Positions 1-6,465 of a stretch of DNA of 64,000 bases are shown here, one piece after another. How positions within the stretch are numbered: position 1 is the first letter of the stretch; every line of letters starts with the position of its first letter. This stretch comes from Firmicutes bacterium ADurb.Bin193. Its GTDB lineage: Bacteria; Bacillota; Clostridia; Monoglobales; Firm-18. The notes under the pieces were generated by a model. That model was not told the origin of the DNA. It did not search any database and saw only the letters and a program-made list of their open reading frames with translations. Both the position numbers and the translations under genes were made by a program. The stretch is taken from assembly GCA_002070105.1 (NCBI GenBank), contig MWCQ01000014.1:1-64000 (forward strand). The letters are read 5' to 3'.

Positions 1-119
1 CATTTTTTCCCTGTCGATGCGCCAAGGGTGTCAGTTCCTCGGCGCGCCAACAAGATAAGAAAGGAGGAAATGAGGGTGTGTATTGTTATGCCGTAAGCGA
101 ATATTTTATACACACTTCC

Positions 120-148
120 ATTGTAACACAAATTTATCCAATTGTCAA
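120..148 (-). promoter_or_regulatory. Sigma-A-type promoter reading off the left edge
   Basis: On the minus strand the -35 TTGACA (143-148) is separated by 17 bases from the -10 TACAAT (120-125). Transcription would run left, past an 8-bp inverted repeat GTGTGTAT/ATACACAC (76-83 and 108-115), towards an ATG at positions 3-1 preceded by AGGGAAAAA. The gene it serves, probably the next phage gene after the terminase, lies outside the window. Confidence 0.6.
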
Positions 149-195
149 TATGTTGTGGTTTACAATTTAGCAAACACAATATATTGTGGTTTTAC
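147..195. promoter_or_regulatory. Operator-like repeats near the phage promoter
   Basis: A perfect 14-bp palindrome CACAATATATTGTG (175-188) lies upstream of the minus-strand promoter. The stretch around it (from 179) resembles a second stretch (147-163): both contain ATATRTTGTGGTTT, spaced about 32 bases apart, and the second overlaps the -35 region. The half-site ACACAAT also occurs in the operator-like sequence at 3832-3852. This is probably a repressor-binding region; the protein that binds is not known. Confidence 0.4.
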
Positions 196-1853
196 CAAGG
201 TCTCCTTCCAATTTCAACTTTGTTACCGTGTAAATTCCTAATCTCGTTTTCAAGCAAACTCATTCCATCAGGACTGTCATCGTGTTTCACTTTCCCGGAA
301 CGTGTATAAGTAATTAGTTCACGCATCATCATTCCGTATTGGTCTGTTGGTTTATATAGTGACTTATCCTTGAAATAAAAGTGTTTGATAATCCCGTCTG
401 ATGCATTTTCGATACGAGTGTGCTTATTGCTTATCGTGCGTTTTGTTCTAATACTGCATCTGCCACCCAACTTTTTAACAAGCTTCTCTACATCTCTGGC
501 GTAATAAGTTCCGGCATTGTTGCTCTCGAATGTAGCGGTTGAAACCTTGTGTTGTACAAGCTTTTTAGCGCATTGTGGTTTTGTAATATCAGGCGGGGAA
601 TTGTCAAAAACACAATCTTCAATAAACACATCTTCGCCGTAAATGTAAGCAATCGGCAACATAACGCTATCGCCGCCACCTTCCGCTGTATCGCAAACTG
701 CAATAATGGCATCAGGGTCAACATCTGCCGGAAGTTCGAAATAACGATTTAGTTTTTCTTCGGGAAACATAATTCCTTTTGCTTCGAATGGTTGTTGTTG
801 AAATTCACTCTCCCATTGTTCTTCGGTAAGTAAAAGACGCTCGTTCCTCAAATATTCGGTTGTGAAAATTTTCTTGCCTTCCTTCATGTGCTCGTAGTTA
901 CTTTCGTCTGTTATAGGGTCAAGTGCAGGTATTTCTATTGCACGCCAACGCCAACCCACTCTCTGTGCGTGTTCCTGCAATCTGCCGATAGGGTCATACA
1001 AACTGTATCTTGTTCCAGCAGCCACAATCGGACAACCCTCAATCCTTCGCCCTAACACGTCACCAGAAAGCCTTTCCCATTTGTCATCTAATCTGTCACG
1101 GTTTTTTGCCTCCTCTCGACTTTCTACAAGGTCATCGAGGTAAAGCAAGTTGGTAGCTTCTGACAACCCGACCTGTGTTGCGTCTATTGAACGGCACATA
1201 ATCGTGGGAAAGCGTGATTTACTTTGCAAGTTTATAGTTTTTAGTTCGGCGCTGACATCAACAATGCGTGCATTTGGAAAAATATCATAAAATAAATACT
1301 CTGATTGTGGTTCAAGGTATTCCAAACACCCTTTATAAAAGGAATTAACTAAAGCGGAACCTGCGCCCTCCATTAGAACAGAACCACCCGGATTGCGACC
1401 ACTTACCATATTGACGAAGTTTATCCCCGTTTGCGATTTTCCTGTTCGCTTTGGCTGGCTTATTGTAAGCAAATCAAGCTTTCCATCTAACACATCTTGA
1501 TAGCCTTGAATCATAGGTTTTAAATAATGCATGCGAGGCTGATAGAACCTTTTTTCAGCCGGACGATTCCATTCGTTGTATATCAAATAAGAATGAAAAT
1601 CATCTTGTGCCATATACAAATAAGTCTTTTTGTTTAATTCGTAAAATTTTTCGATAGCCTTTACATCGCTGCTTGCCTGTACCATTTTAGCCGTTTCGCC
1701 TCTAAGCCAAAGATTGTGTTGAAACGATTTTGCTTTATCTTCTTTACCCAATGCCCGGAGTGTGTCAAAATAGTCTTGGTACGCTTCAAATTCAACAGGC
1801 CTCTTTTTTATAAATTTTTCTATATTTTTCAGTGTCTTTTTAATCGATTCCAT
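192..1853 (-). CDS. Phage terminase large subunit
   Basis: Motor and nuclease of a tailed-phage DNA packaging machine; it cuts concatemeric phage DNA and pumps it into the procapsid. A deviant Walker A sequence, QPKRTGKSQTG, lies around residue 135 and a Walker B, LLYLDDL, around residue 237. The C-terminal half has the RNase H-like nuclease pattern, with an acidic strand (VCDTAEGGGDS), SNNAGTYYARD and a late acidic LLENEIRNL. Length (about 553 residues) is normal. The ATG at 1853 follows GGAGGG by about 12 bases; a GTG at 1865 is also possible. It is the last gene before the left-facing promoter, in a run of minus-strand phage genes. No small terminase subunit was recognised. Confidence 0.88.
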   Translation of the reverse strand: MESIKKTLKNIEKFIKKRPVEFEAYQDYFDTLRALGKEDKAKSFQHNLWLRGETAKMVQASSDVKAIEKFYELNKKTYLYMAQDDFHSYLIYNEWNRPAEKRFYQPRMHYLKPMIQGYQDVLDGKLDLLTISQPKRTGKSQTGINFVNMVSGRNPGGSVLMEGAGSALVNSFYKGCLEYLEPQSEYLFYDIFPNARIVDVSAELKTINLQSKSRFPTIMCRSIDATQVGLSEATNLLYLDDLVESREEAKNRDRLDDKWERLSGDVLGRRIEGCPIVAAGTRYSLYDPIGRLQEHAQRVGWRWRAIEIPALDPITDESNYEHMKEGKKIFTTEYLRNERLLLTEEQWESEFQQQPFEAKGIMFPEEKLNRYFELPADVDPDAIIAVCDTAEGGGDSVMLPIAYIYGEDVFIEDCVFDNSPPDITKPQCAKKLVQHKVSTATFESNNAGTYYARDVEKLVKKLGGRCSIRTKRTISNKHTRIENASDGIIKHFYFKDKSLYKPTDQYGMMMRELITYTRSGKVKHDDSPDGMSLLENEIRNLHGNKVEIGRRPW

Positions 1854-1882
1854 AAAAATAAGCACCCTCCATTCTCATGAAA

Positions 1883-1900
1883 GGCGCTCGGTGGCGCTCT
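1883..1900 (-). repeat. GAGCGCC tandem motif, terminase leader
   Basis: On the minus strand it reads AGAGCGCCACCGAGCGCC, a direct repeat of GAGCGCC just ahead of the terminase ribosome binding site. A near-identical 18-mer sits in the leader of the next gene upstream (2280-2297). Confidence 0.6.
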
Positions 1901-1924
1901 AAATATATCATGTTTTTAAAAAAA

Positions 1925-2251
1925 TCAAAAGCCCGGTATGGTATCTTTTACGCCCTTTAAAAGTCCTGCAGCCTTTTTAATTTTTGTGTTTTCGACTAAA
2001 TATTCAAGCCCTTTCAAAGTGATAACTGGTGTAATAGGCTCGGCTATGCGGCGTTTAACATCCGATAAATTCCGAGCAGTTACAATCCCTTTAATATACC
2101 CTTCATCTTGCAGCATAATTAAAAGTTGTTCCCATCTTTCGCGTGTCACATTAAGCCGGAAAGGACTAATTGCTTCATAATCTGTTTCGGGGTAGTCAAG
2201 CGATGCCTCTAAATGTTTCAATATCCTATAAATTACTTTGAAATTATCCAT
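1925..2251 (-). CDS. YjcQ-like phage protein
   Basis: A 108-residue protein resembling the YjcQ family, small winged-helix proteins common in Firmicutes prophages. The N-terminal MDNFKVIYRILKHLE, a central segment (RERWEQLLIMLQDEGYIKGI) and PITPVITLKGLEYLVEN fit this family. Its function is unknown; DNA binding is the usual guess. The start has a strong AAGGAGG. It lies between the secreted stalk protein and the terminase in the same orientation. The family call is from pattern recognition only. Confidence 0.7.
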   Translation of the reverse strand: MDNFKVIYRILKHLEASLDYPETDYEAISPFRLNVTRERWEQLLIMLQDEGYIKGIVTARNLSDVKRRIAEPITPVITLKGLEYLVENTKIKKAAGLLKGVKDTIPGF

Positions 2252-2279
2252 TTTGCGCCTCCTTATATTTTTTTGGTTG

Positions 2280-2297
2280 GGCGCTCATGGGCGCTCT
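2280..2297 (-). repeat. GAGCGCC tandem motif, yjcQ leader
   Basis: On the minus strand it reads AGAGCGCCCATGAGCGCC, matching 15 of 18 bases of the motif at 1883-1900 and placed likewise between a gene end and the next ribosome binding site. Confidence 0.6.
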
Positions 2298-2317
2298 GTG
2301 TTGTTTTTTAGATTAAA

Positions 2318-2914
2318 TTATTGCTTCTTCTCTAAAACGATCTCGTCGCCAAAGCCTATTCGATTTAAAATGATTTGATTTTCAGTTTGCTTCACGACTT
2401 CTAATTCATAAAACGGATCACTTTCTAAATTCTCATTATAATAAAGCAAGAGATTTTTACCACCTTCAAGTCGGGCTAAATGATACGATTTATTAATATG
2501 TTCTGCCCCACCATATATAATAACCTTGTTATAAAGGACAACTTTGTTTTTGTAATCATAAAACTCAATTTCATCACCCGCTTTAAGAAAACCTTCATAT
2601 TCAGACCTAACGCAAATCCACTTACCAATCCAGTAGGCAGGGAGTGTGCTAGCATCGGTTATTGAGGGAAGCCCAACCTCCGCTTGCCTTAATTCCTCAT
2701 TCCAATTAACCGGAACACCTAAAGCCTCACCCATTGCCCGAAGTGGTAGATATGTCCTTCCCTCTACCTCTAAAGCGGGTGGGTCTGATACAAATTCCTT
2801 GCCATTTACCAACACCTTGAAGTCAACAGGATTCGCAACATACGAAACCGCCACCGCTCCTACTACACCGAACAACATTGCCCCTAACAGAAAACCACTC
2901 ATAAATCGTTTCAC
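2318..2914 (-). CDS. Secreted stalk-domain protein in prophage
   Basis: A 198-residue exported protein. A hydrophobic N-terminal segment (FLLGAMLFGVVGAVAVSYVA) acts as signal peptide or anchor. One copper-amine-oxidase N-terminal-like (stalk) domain follows at about residues 33-80, recognisable by VLVNGKEF, GRTYLPLRAMGEALG and VNWNEELRQAEV. The remaining 100 residues are not recognised. The GTG start lies 8 bases after GGAGG. Three host-type proteins in this window (11749, 26358 and 27523) carry the same domain, so this phage gene may be a cargo gene that modifies the host surface. No catalytic function can be inferred. Confidence 0.75.
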   Translation of the reverse strand: MKRFMSGFLLGAMLFGVVGAVAVSYVANPVDFKVLVNGKEFVSDPPALEVEGRTYLPLRAMGEALGVPVNWNEELRQAEVGLPSITDASTLPAYWIGKWICVRSEYEGFLKAGDEIEFYDYKNKVVLYNKVIIYGGAEHINKSYHLARLEGGKNLLLYYNENLESDPFYELEVVKQTENQIILNRIGFGDEIVLEKKQ

Positions 2915-2948
2915 ATCGACAACCTCCTTGTGTTTTCTTTTACTTTAA

Positions 2949-2971
2949 CATAAAATAGGTTGGGTTGTCAA
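2949..2971 (-). promoter_or_regulatory. Possible promoter for the phage stalk protein
   Basis: A minus-strand TTGACA (2966-2971) lies 17 bases before a poor -10, TTAAAG. It is well placed for the stalk-protein gene, but the -10 is weak, so read-through from the repressor operon is equally possible. Confidence 0.35.
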
Positions 2972-2981
2972 TGATGGGGAG

Positions 2982-3554
2982 TTAAATATCATTTGTTATC
3001 CTATACCATTTTGCCCGACTTATACCGAGTTCATTTGCCGCTTCCGCTACCGTCTTGTAGCCATCGCATACTTTTTCATACAATTCAGCAAATTTTTTCA
3101 CATTATACTTTTTCGGTTTTCTTCCTTCACGATAATTCGGGTTTTGCTTTGCTATTTCTTTACCGCTTTGTGTTCGCTCTACAATCATAGCCCTTTCAAA
3201 TTCTGCAAATGCAAGCAGGTTAGTAACTATCAATCTGCCCATAGCTGTATCTTCTATAAGCCCCATGTTTAAAATATGAATACTCACGCCCTTTGCCATC
3301 AATTCATCAATGTACTGCAAACCCTCTTTCGTTGTTCGGCAAAACCTATCTAATTTTGTTACCACCAACACATCGCCACGTTGCAATTGTTGCACTAATT
3401 CCGAAAACACAGTTCGATACTTAGCGCCACTACTTGCTTCGCTAACAATTTTCGCAGTGGGATAACGTGATAAAATAACTTCTTTCTGTTCCTCTAAACT
3501 ATTACCATTTTTCGCCTGCCCTTTAGTTGACACTCTTGCATATCCATAAATCAT
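2982..3554 (-). CDS. Serine recombinase (resolvase/invertase family)
   Basis: Small serine recombinase of 190 residues that would cut and rejoin DNA at short paired sites. The catalytic domain starts [10 protein letters not shown], with the nucleophilic serine in ARVSTKGQ, then [11 protein letters not shown] and the E-helix [19 protein letters not shown]-terminal helix-turn-helix follows ([20 protein letters not shown]). The length is typical of a resolvase or invertase, not of a large serine integrase. Its ATG overlaps the stop of the upstream HTH gene by 4 bases (ATGA), so the two are translationally coupled. No recombination sites were recognised. Confidence 0.88.
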   Translation of the reverse strand: MIYGYARVSTKGQAKNGNSLEEQKEVILSRYPTAKIVSEASSGAKYRTVFSELVQQLQRGDVLVVTKLDRFCRTTKEGLQYIDELMAKGVSIHILNMGLIEDTAMGRLIVTNLLAFAEFERAMIVERTQSGKEIAKQNPNYREGRKPKKYNVKKFAELYEKVCDGYKTVAEAANELGISRAKWYRITNDI

Positions 3555-3802
3555 CGTTCTGCCCCCTTACCCTCTATTACAATTTGACCGTTAGGACGAG
3601 CGCCTGCCCTGCGTGAAGGTTGAATAGTTATCTCATAGTCAAAAAGTTCGCAAATTCTATAAAGAGTATCTACCGTAACATTGCCCCGTTTCAACATTTG
3701 ACTAACGCCATTAGGACGAGTATACCCCAATTGTTCGGCGAGCCACACTTTGTTTTTATTGTTATCCTTCAATAGTTTCTCGATTGCTTCCGGTTGTTTC
3801 AT
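3551..3802 (-). CDS. XRE-like helix-turn-helix regulator
   Basis: An 83-residue DNA-binding protein. The HTH is visible in [37 protein letters not shown], the Cro/C1 layout. A basic tail follows ([13 protein letters not shown]). It is the first gene of a two-gene operon with the serine recombinase, behind a perfect consensus promoter containing an imperfect palindrome. Autorepression is therefore likely, inferred from position only. It could instead act as an antitoxin, but no toxin is seen. Confidence 0.8.
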   Translation of the reverse strand: MKQPEAIEKLLKDNNKNKVWLAEQLGYTRPNGVSQMLKRGNVTVDTLYRICELFDYEITIQPSRRAGARPNGQIVIEGKGAER

Positions 3803-3826
3803 TTCTCATTACCCCCTTCTAAATGT

Positions 3827-3855
3827 ATTATACACTATTGAGTGAATTGTGTCAA
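3827..3855 (-). promoter_or_regulatory. Consensus promoter with operator for HTH-recombinase operon
   Basis: On the minus strand TTGACA (3850-3855), a 17-base spacer and TATAAT (3827-3832) match the sigma-A consensus exactly. The spacer lies within an imperfect palindrome (3832-3852) with ACAC/GTGT ends and ATT/AAT inner halves, the natural place for a repressor such as the HTH protein encoded just downstream. Confidence 0.8.
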
Positions 3856-4057
3856 GGCTTTTTTGTCTTTTTATTTTTTCGGTGGTTGTGGGGGTGAGTA
3901 GGGGTGATTGGCAATGCATATATCCCCCAGGGGTGCATGTAGCACAAGACATATATAAAGAAGAAAAATATGTCCGAAACTTAAAGAGAAAAGTGATATA
4001 CGAATTAAAAAATTTAATATTGAGGGTTTCTCAAAAGCTTCTGACTATTTTATTCCG

Positions 4058-4522
4058 TTGGAAAAGCTACTTCAAGTAATAATATCCTTTTCATTAGGTG
4101 GTTATCATGCATACACAAAGAAATCAAACTTATTGAAATATAATACTGAACAATATAACGCTGCAATAGAGTTTATAAAGGGCACCAATGTCACAATTGA
4201 TACACTTGTTGATTTGTATTTGTTGTATAGAAAGGCTGATGTGAATAAGTCGAACAGTTCTGAAAACAGGTTTCCTATACCATATTATTTAATTGATGCA
4301 TTTGCTTTATATGAATGCTCAAATAGAAAACCCGAATTGATTTCCAATAAGTTAAATAGCAGTGAACTGATAGAAAATACAATTAAATTGTACACAATTG
4401 TAACAAAAGCTTATACAAAAAACATTAGACAATCAACAGCGATAGAATATAATCAAATGATTAAAAAACCTATTGACTATTTATTGCTTGAAAATCAAAG
4501 GGAGATAATGATTGATATTTAA
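4058..4522 (+). CDS. Hypothetical protein, probably 5'-truncated
   Basis: An AT-rich ORF of 154 residues with no recognised domain. It is mostly helical, for example NAAIEFIKGTNVTIDTLVDLYLLYRK and IENTIKLYTIVTKAYTKNIR. The only start is a TTG at 4058 with no ribosome binding site. The same frame stays open upstream to a stop near 3957 and gives protein-like text (KFNIEGFSKASDYFIP) with no ATG or GTG. It is best read as the C-terminal remnant of a longer gene, cut at the prophage junction. Confidence 0.4.
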   Translation: MEKLLQVIISFSLGGYHAYTKKSNLLKYNTEQYNAAIEFIKGTNVTIDTLVDLYLLYRKADVNKSNSSENRFPIPYYLIDAFALYECSNRKPELISNKLNSSELIENTIKLYTIVTKAYTKNIRQSTAIEYNQMIKKPIDYLLLENQREIMIDI

Positions 4523-4624
4523 TGAACAACGGTAAAACAATAGGAACTTTATTTATTGTCCTTAGCTATCAAGACACAAGGGGACGGTATGAATCTGCAT
4601 TAAAATAATTAACACAAAATAGAG

Positions 4625-4670
4625 AAAGCGGTATAATTCGGGTAAGCTTTGAGTTATACCGCTTTGTTTT
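4625..4670 (+). terminator. Rho-independent terminator
   Basis: Twelve-base stem AAAGCGGTATAA (4625-4636) and TTATACCGCTTT (4654-4665) followed by GTTTT. It closes transcription from the truncated ORF and insulates the fermentation promoter. Confidence 0.8.
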
Positions 4671-4715
4671 ATATTATAGAAAATTACGACGGGTTCCGGT
4701 AAAATTCAGCGTGCT

Positions 4716-4774
4716 TGTCATCCTGAACGAAGTGAAGGATCTTAAAGATTCTTCGGCGTTGTCTCAGAATGACA
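4716..4774. repeat. TGTCAT-ATGACA palindromic intergenic repeat, copy 1
   Basis: The ends TGTCATCCTGA and TCAGAATGACA are inverted repeats with one mismatch, and inside lie AGGATCTT and AAGATTCTTC. A relative with the same ends and the same GAAGAATCTT/AAGATTCTTC core occurs at 57949-58033. Such palindromes are dispersed non-coding repeats; a role in termination or attenuation is inference. Confidence 0.6.
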
Positions 4775-4897
4775 CGGCGGGAGTGAATCCAGCCTTCGCA
4801 TACACCCGTGTGGCGGGCGTATGCGTTCAGGCAATGCTTTGCACCCGAAACGCTTTATTTATTTTGACTATTCCTAATCAATCTATTCCGGCATGTT

Positions 4898-4915
4898 TTG
4901 TTAAAAATATAACAA
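4898..4915. promoter_or_regulatory. Rex site: Rex-like operator, upstream site
   Basis: TTGTTAAAAATATAACAA matches 13 of the 14 specified positions of the Rex consensus TTGTTAANNNNTTAACAA as I know it. Rex is the NADH/NAD-sensing repressor of alcohol dehydrogenase genes in Firmicutes. The site lies 18 bases before the -35 of the aldehyde dehydrogenase promoter. Confidence 0.65.
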
Positions 4916-4933
4916 AATAATCGCTCCAAAACA

Positions 4934-4962
4934 TTGACAAAATTTTAACAATGGCATATAAT
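4934..4962 (+). promoter_or_regulatory. Promoter of the aldehyde/alcohol dehydrogenase genes
   Basis: TTGACA (4934-4939), 17-base spacer, TATAAT (4957-4962): a perfect sigma-A consensus. The leader to the start codon at 5130 is about 160 bases. Confidence 0.85.
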
Positions 4963-4978
4963 GTTAATATAATAACAA
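4961..4978. promoter_or_regulatory. Rex site: Rex-like operator, downstream site
   Basis: ATGTTAATATAATAACAA matches 12 of 14 specified positions of TTGTTAANNNNTTAACAA and overlaps the end of the -10 box, where a bound repressor would block initiation. Confidence 0.6.
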
Positions 4979-5129
4979 AGTCGCTTCGACGCAAAACACC
5001 TGTGACCGATAAACAAAAACGATCAAAAGCGGTTTGAAACAAGGTTTTTGGCAAAGAATAATCGTAAAAGTAAAGGCGGGATTTATACCAATCGGAAATT
5101 CAAATTAAATGAAAAAGGAGGAGCGGAAA

Positions 5130-6464
5130 ATGGATAACACTACAAAAACGGTTAACACCAACATAAAAGCAGTAATTGACAGTCTTGTCGAAAAGGCAAA
5201 CAATGCACTTGCGGAGTTTTTGGATTATGACCAGGAGCGGATAAACAACATAATAAAGGCAATGGCGATGGCTGGGCTCGATGCACACATGCGTCTTGCA
5301 AAGATGGCGGTTGAAGAAACGGGAAGGGGCATATACGAGGACAAAATCACAAAAAACATATTTGCGACAGAGTATGTGTACCACAGCATTAAGTATGACA
5401 AAACCGTCGGGGTTATAAGCGAAAACGAGTTTGAGGGCTATGAGGAGGTCGCTGAGCCTGTGGGCGTAATCGCGGGGGTAACGCCTGTAACAAACCCGAC
5501 CTCTACGGCAATGTTCAAGTCCATAATATCCATAAAGACGAGAAACCCGATTATCTTCGCCTTTCACCCGTCCGCTCAAAAATGTAGCGCCGAGGCGGCA
5601 AAAATAGTGTATGAGGCCGCGGTAAAGGCGGGCGCTCCGAAACATTGCATACAGTGGATTGAGGAGCCTTCGGTTGAGGCGACGAACCTTCTTATGAACC
5701 ACCCCGGTGTTGCGATGGTTCTTGCAACGGGCGGCTCCGGAATGGTGCGCGCGGCGTACAGCACGGGAAAGCCCGCGCTCGGTGTAGGACCGGGGAATGT
5801 GCCCTGTTATATCCATAAGTCAGCAAAGCTCGAAAGAGCGGTTACCGACATAATTCTGTCAAAGGCGTTTGACAACGGTATGATTTGCGCCTCCGAGCAG
5901 GCGGTCATAGTGGACGAGGAAATTTCAAAGGAGTTTGAGCGCATTGCGAAGGAAAACCGTTGCTATTTCGTAACCGAAAAAGAGCTTCCCCTTCTTGAAA
6001 AGCATGTTATAAATATAGAAAAGGGTGCTGTAAATGCGGCAATAGTCGGCAAATCCGCCCATGAGATTGCAAAGGGTGCGGGATTTGAGGTTGACCCCGA
6101 CACAAAAATTCTTATTGCAAAAATTGACGGCGTGGGTGAAAACCACCCGCTTTCAAGGGAAAAGTTAAGTCCCGTTCTTGCTTACCTCACCGTAAAGGAC
6201 TATGAGGAGGGCATAAAAAGAGCGGTAGAAATGGTTGAGTTCGGCGGTCTGGGGCACTCCGGCGTTATTCACTCCGAGGACGACGCGGTTATCGAGCTTT
6301 TCTCAAAGAGGATAAAGGCGGGAAGGCTTATCGTCAATTCCCCCTCAACCCACGGCGCGATAGGCGACATATACAACACAAATATGCCTTCTTTAACCCT
6401 CGGCTGCGGAAGCTACGGCGGGAAATCTCATAAACAAAAAGCGCGTGGCGATAAGGAGGGTTAA
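5130..6464 (+). CDS. Acetaldehyde dehydrogenase, CoA-acylating (AdhE N-terminal half)
   Basis: Reduces acetyl-CoA to acetaldehyde with NADH in ethanol fermentation. The 444 residues correspond to the aldehyde dehydrogenase half of bifunctional AdhE: GVIAGVTPVTNPTSTAMFKS near residue 115, the glycine-rich ATGGSGMVRAAYSTGKPALGV, the catalytic cysteine in NGMICASEQAV, and the terminal MPSLTLGCGSYGG that in AdhE precedes the linker. The ATG at 5130 follows AAAGGAGG. The tail KSHKQKARGDKEG does not look like AdhE. The AdhE linker instead lies in the +1 frame, so the gene was probably cut from a fused adhE by a frame-changing deletion. The alcohol dehydrogenase starts one base after the stop. Confidence 0.9.
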   Translation: MDNTTKTVNTNIKAVIDSLVEKANNALAEFLDYDQERINNIIKAMAMAGLDAHMRLAKMAVEETGRGIYEDKITKNIFATEYVYHSIKYDKTVGVISENEFEGYEEVAEPVGVIAGVTPVTNPTSTAMFKSIISIKTRNPIIFAFHPSAQKCSAEAAKIVYEAAVKAGAPKHCIQWIEEPSVEATNLLMNHPGVAMVLATGGSGMVRAAYSTGKPALGVGPGNVPCYIHKSAKLERAVTDIILSKAFDNGMICASEQAVIVDEEISKEFERIAKENRCYFVTEKELPLLEKHVINIEKGAVNAAIVGKSAHEIAKGAGFEVDPDTKILIAKIDGVGENHPLSREKLSPVLAYLTVKDYEEGIKRAVEMVEFGGLGHSGVIHSEDDAVIELFSKRIKAGRLIVNSPSTHGAIGDIYNTNMPSLTLGCGSYGGKSHKQKARGDKEG

Positions 6465-6465
6465 C

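Larger units (their letters stand above)
4523..5129. other. Intergenic region between island and fermentation genes
   Basis: No convincing gene. It holds a fragment ACACAAGGGGACGGT (4574-4588), a terminator, a TGTCAT/ATGACA palindromic repeat, two Rex-like operators and a consensus promoter (the last four listed separately). A 69-residue reading frame at 4711-4920 runs through the repeat and is not credible. Confidence 0.6.

Noticed and set aside
3849-4079. 76-residue reading frame on the plus strand before the truncated ORF
   Set aside because: Its start overlaps the -35 of the opposite promoter, it has no ribosome binding site, and the overlapping frame gives the more protein-like sequence.
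4711-4920. 69-residue reading frame
   Set aside because: It is a translation of the TGTCAT/ATGACA repeat and the upstream Rex-like site; no start signals.
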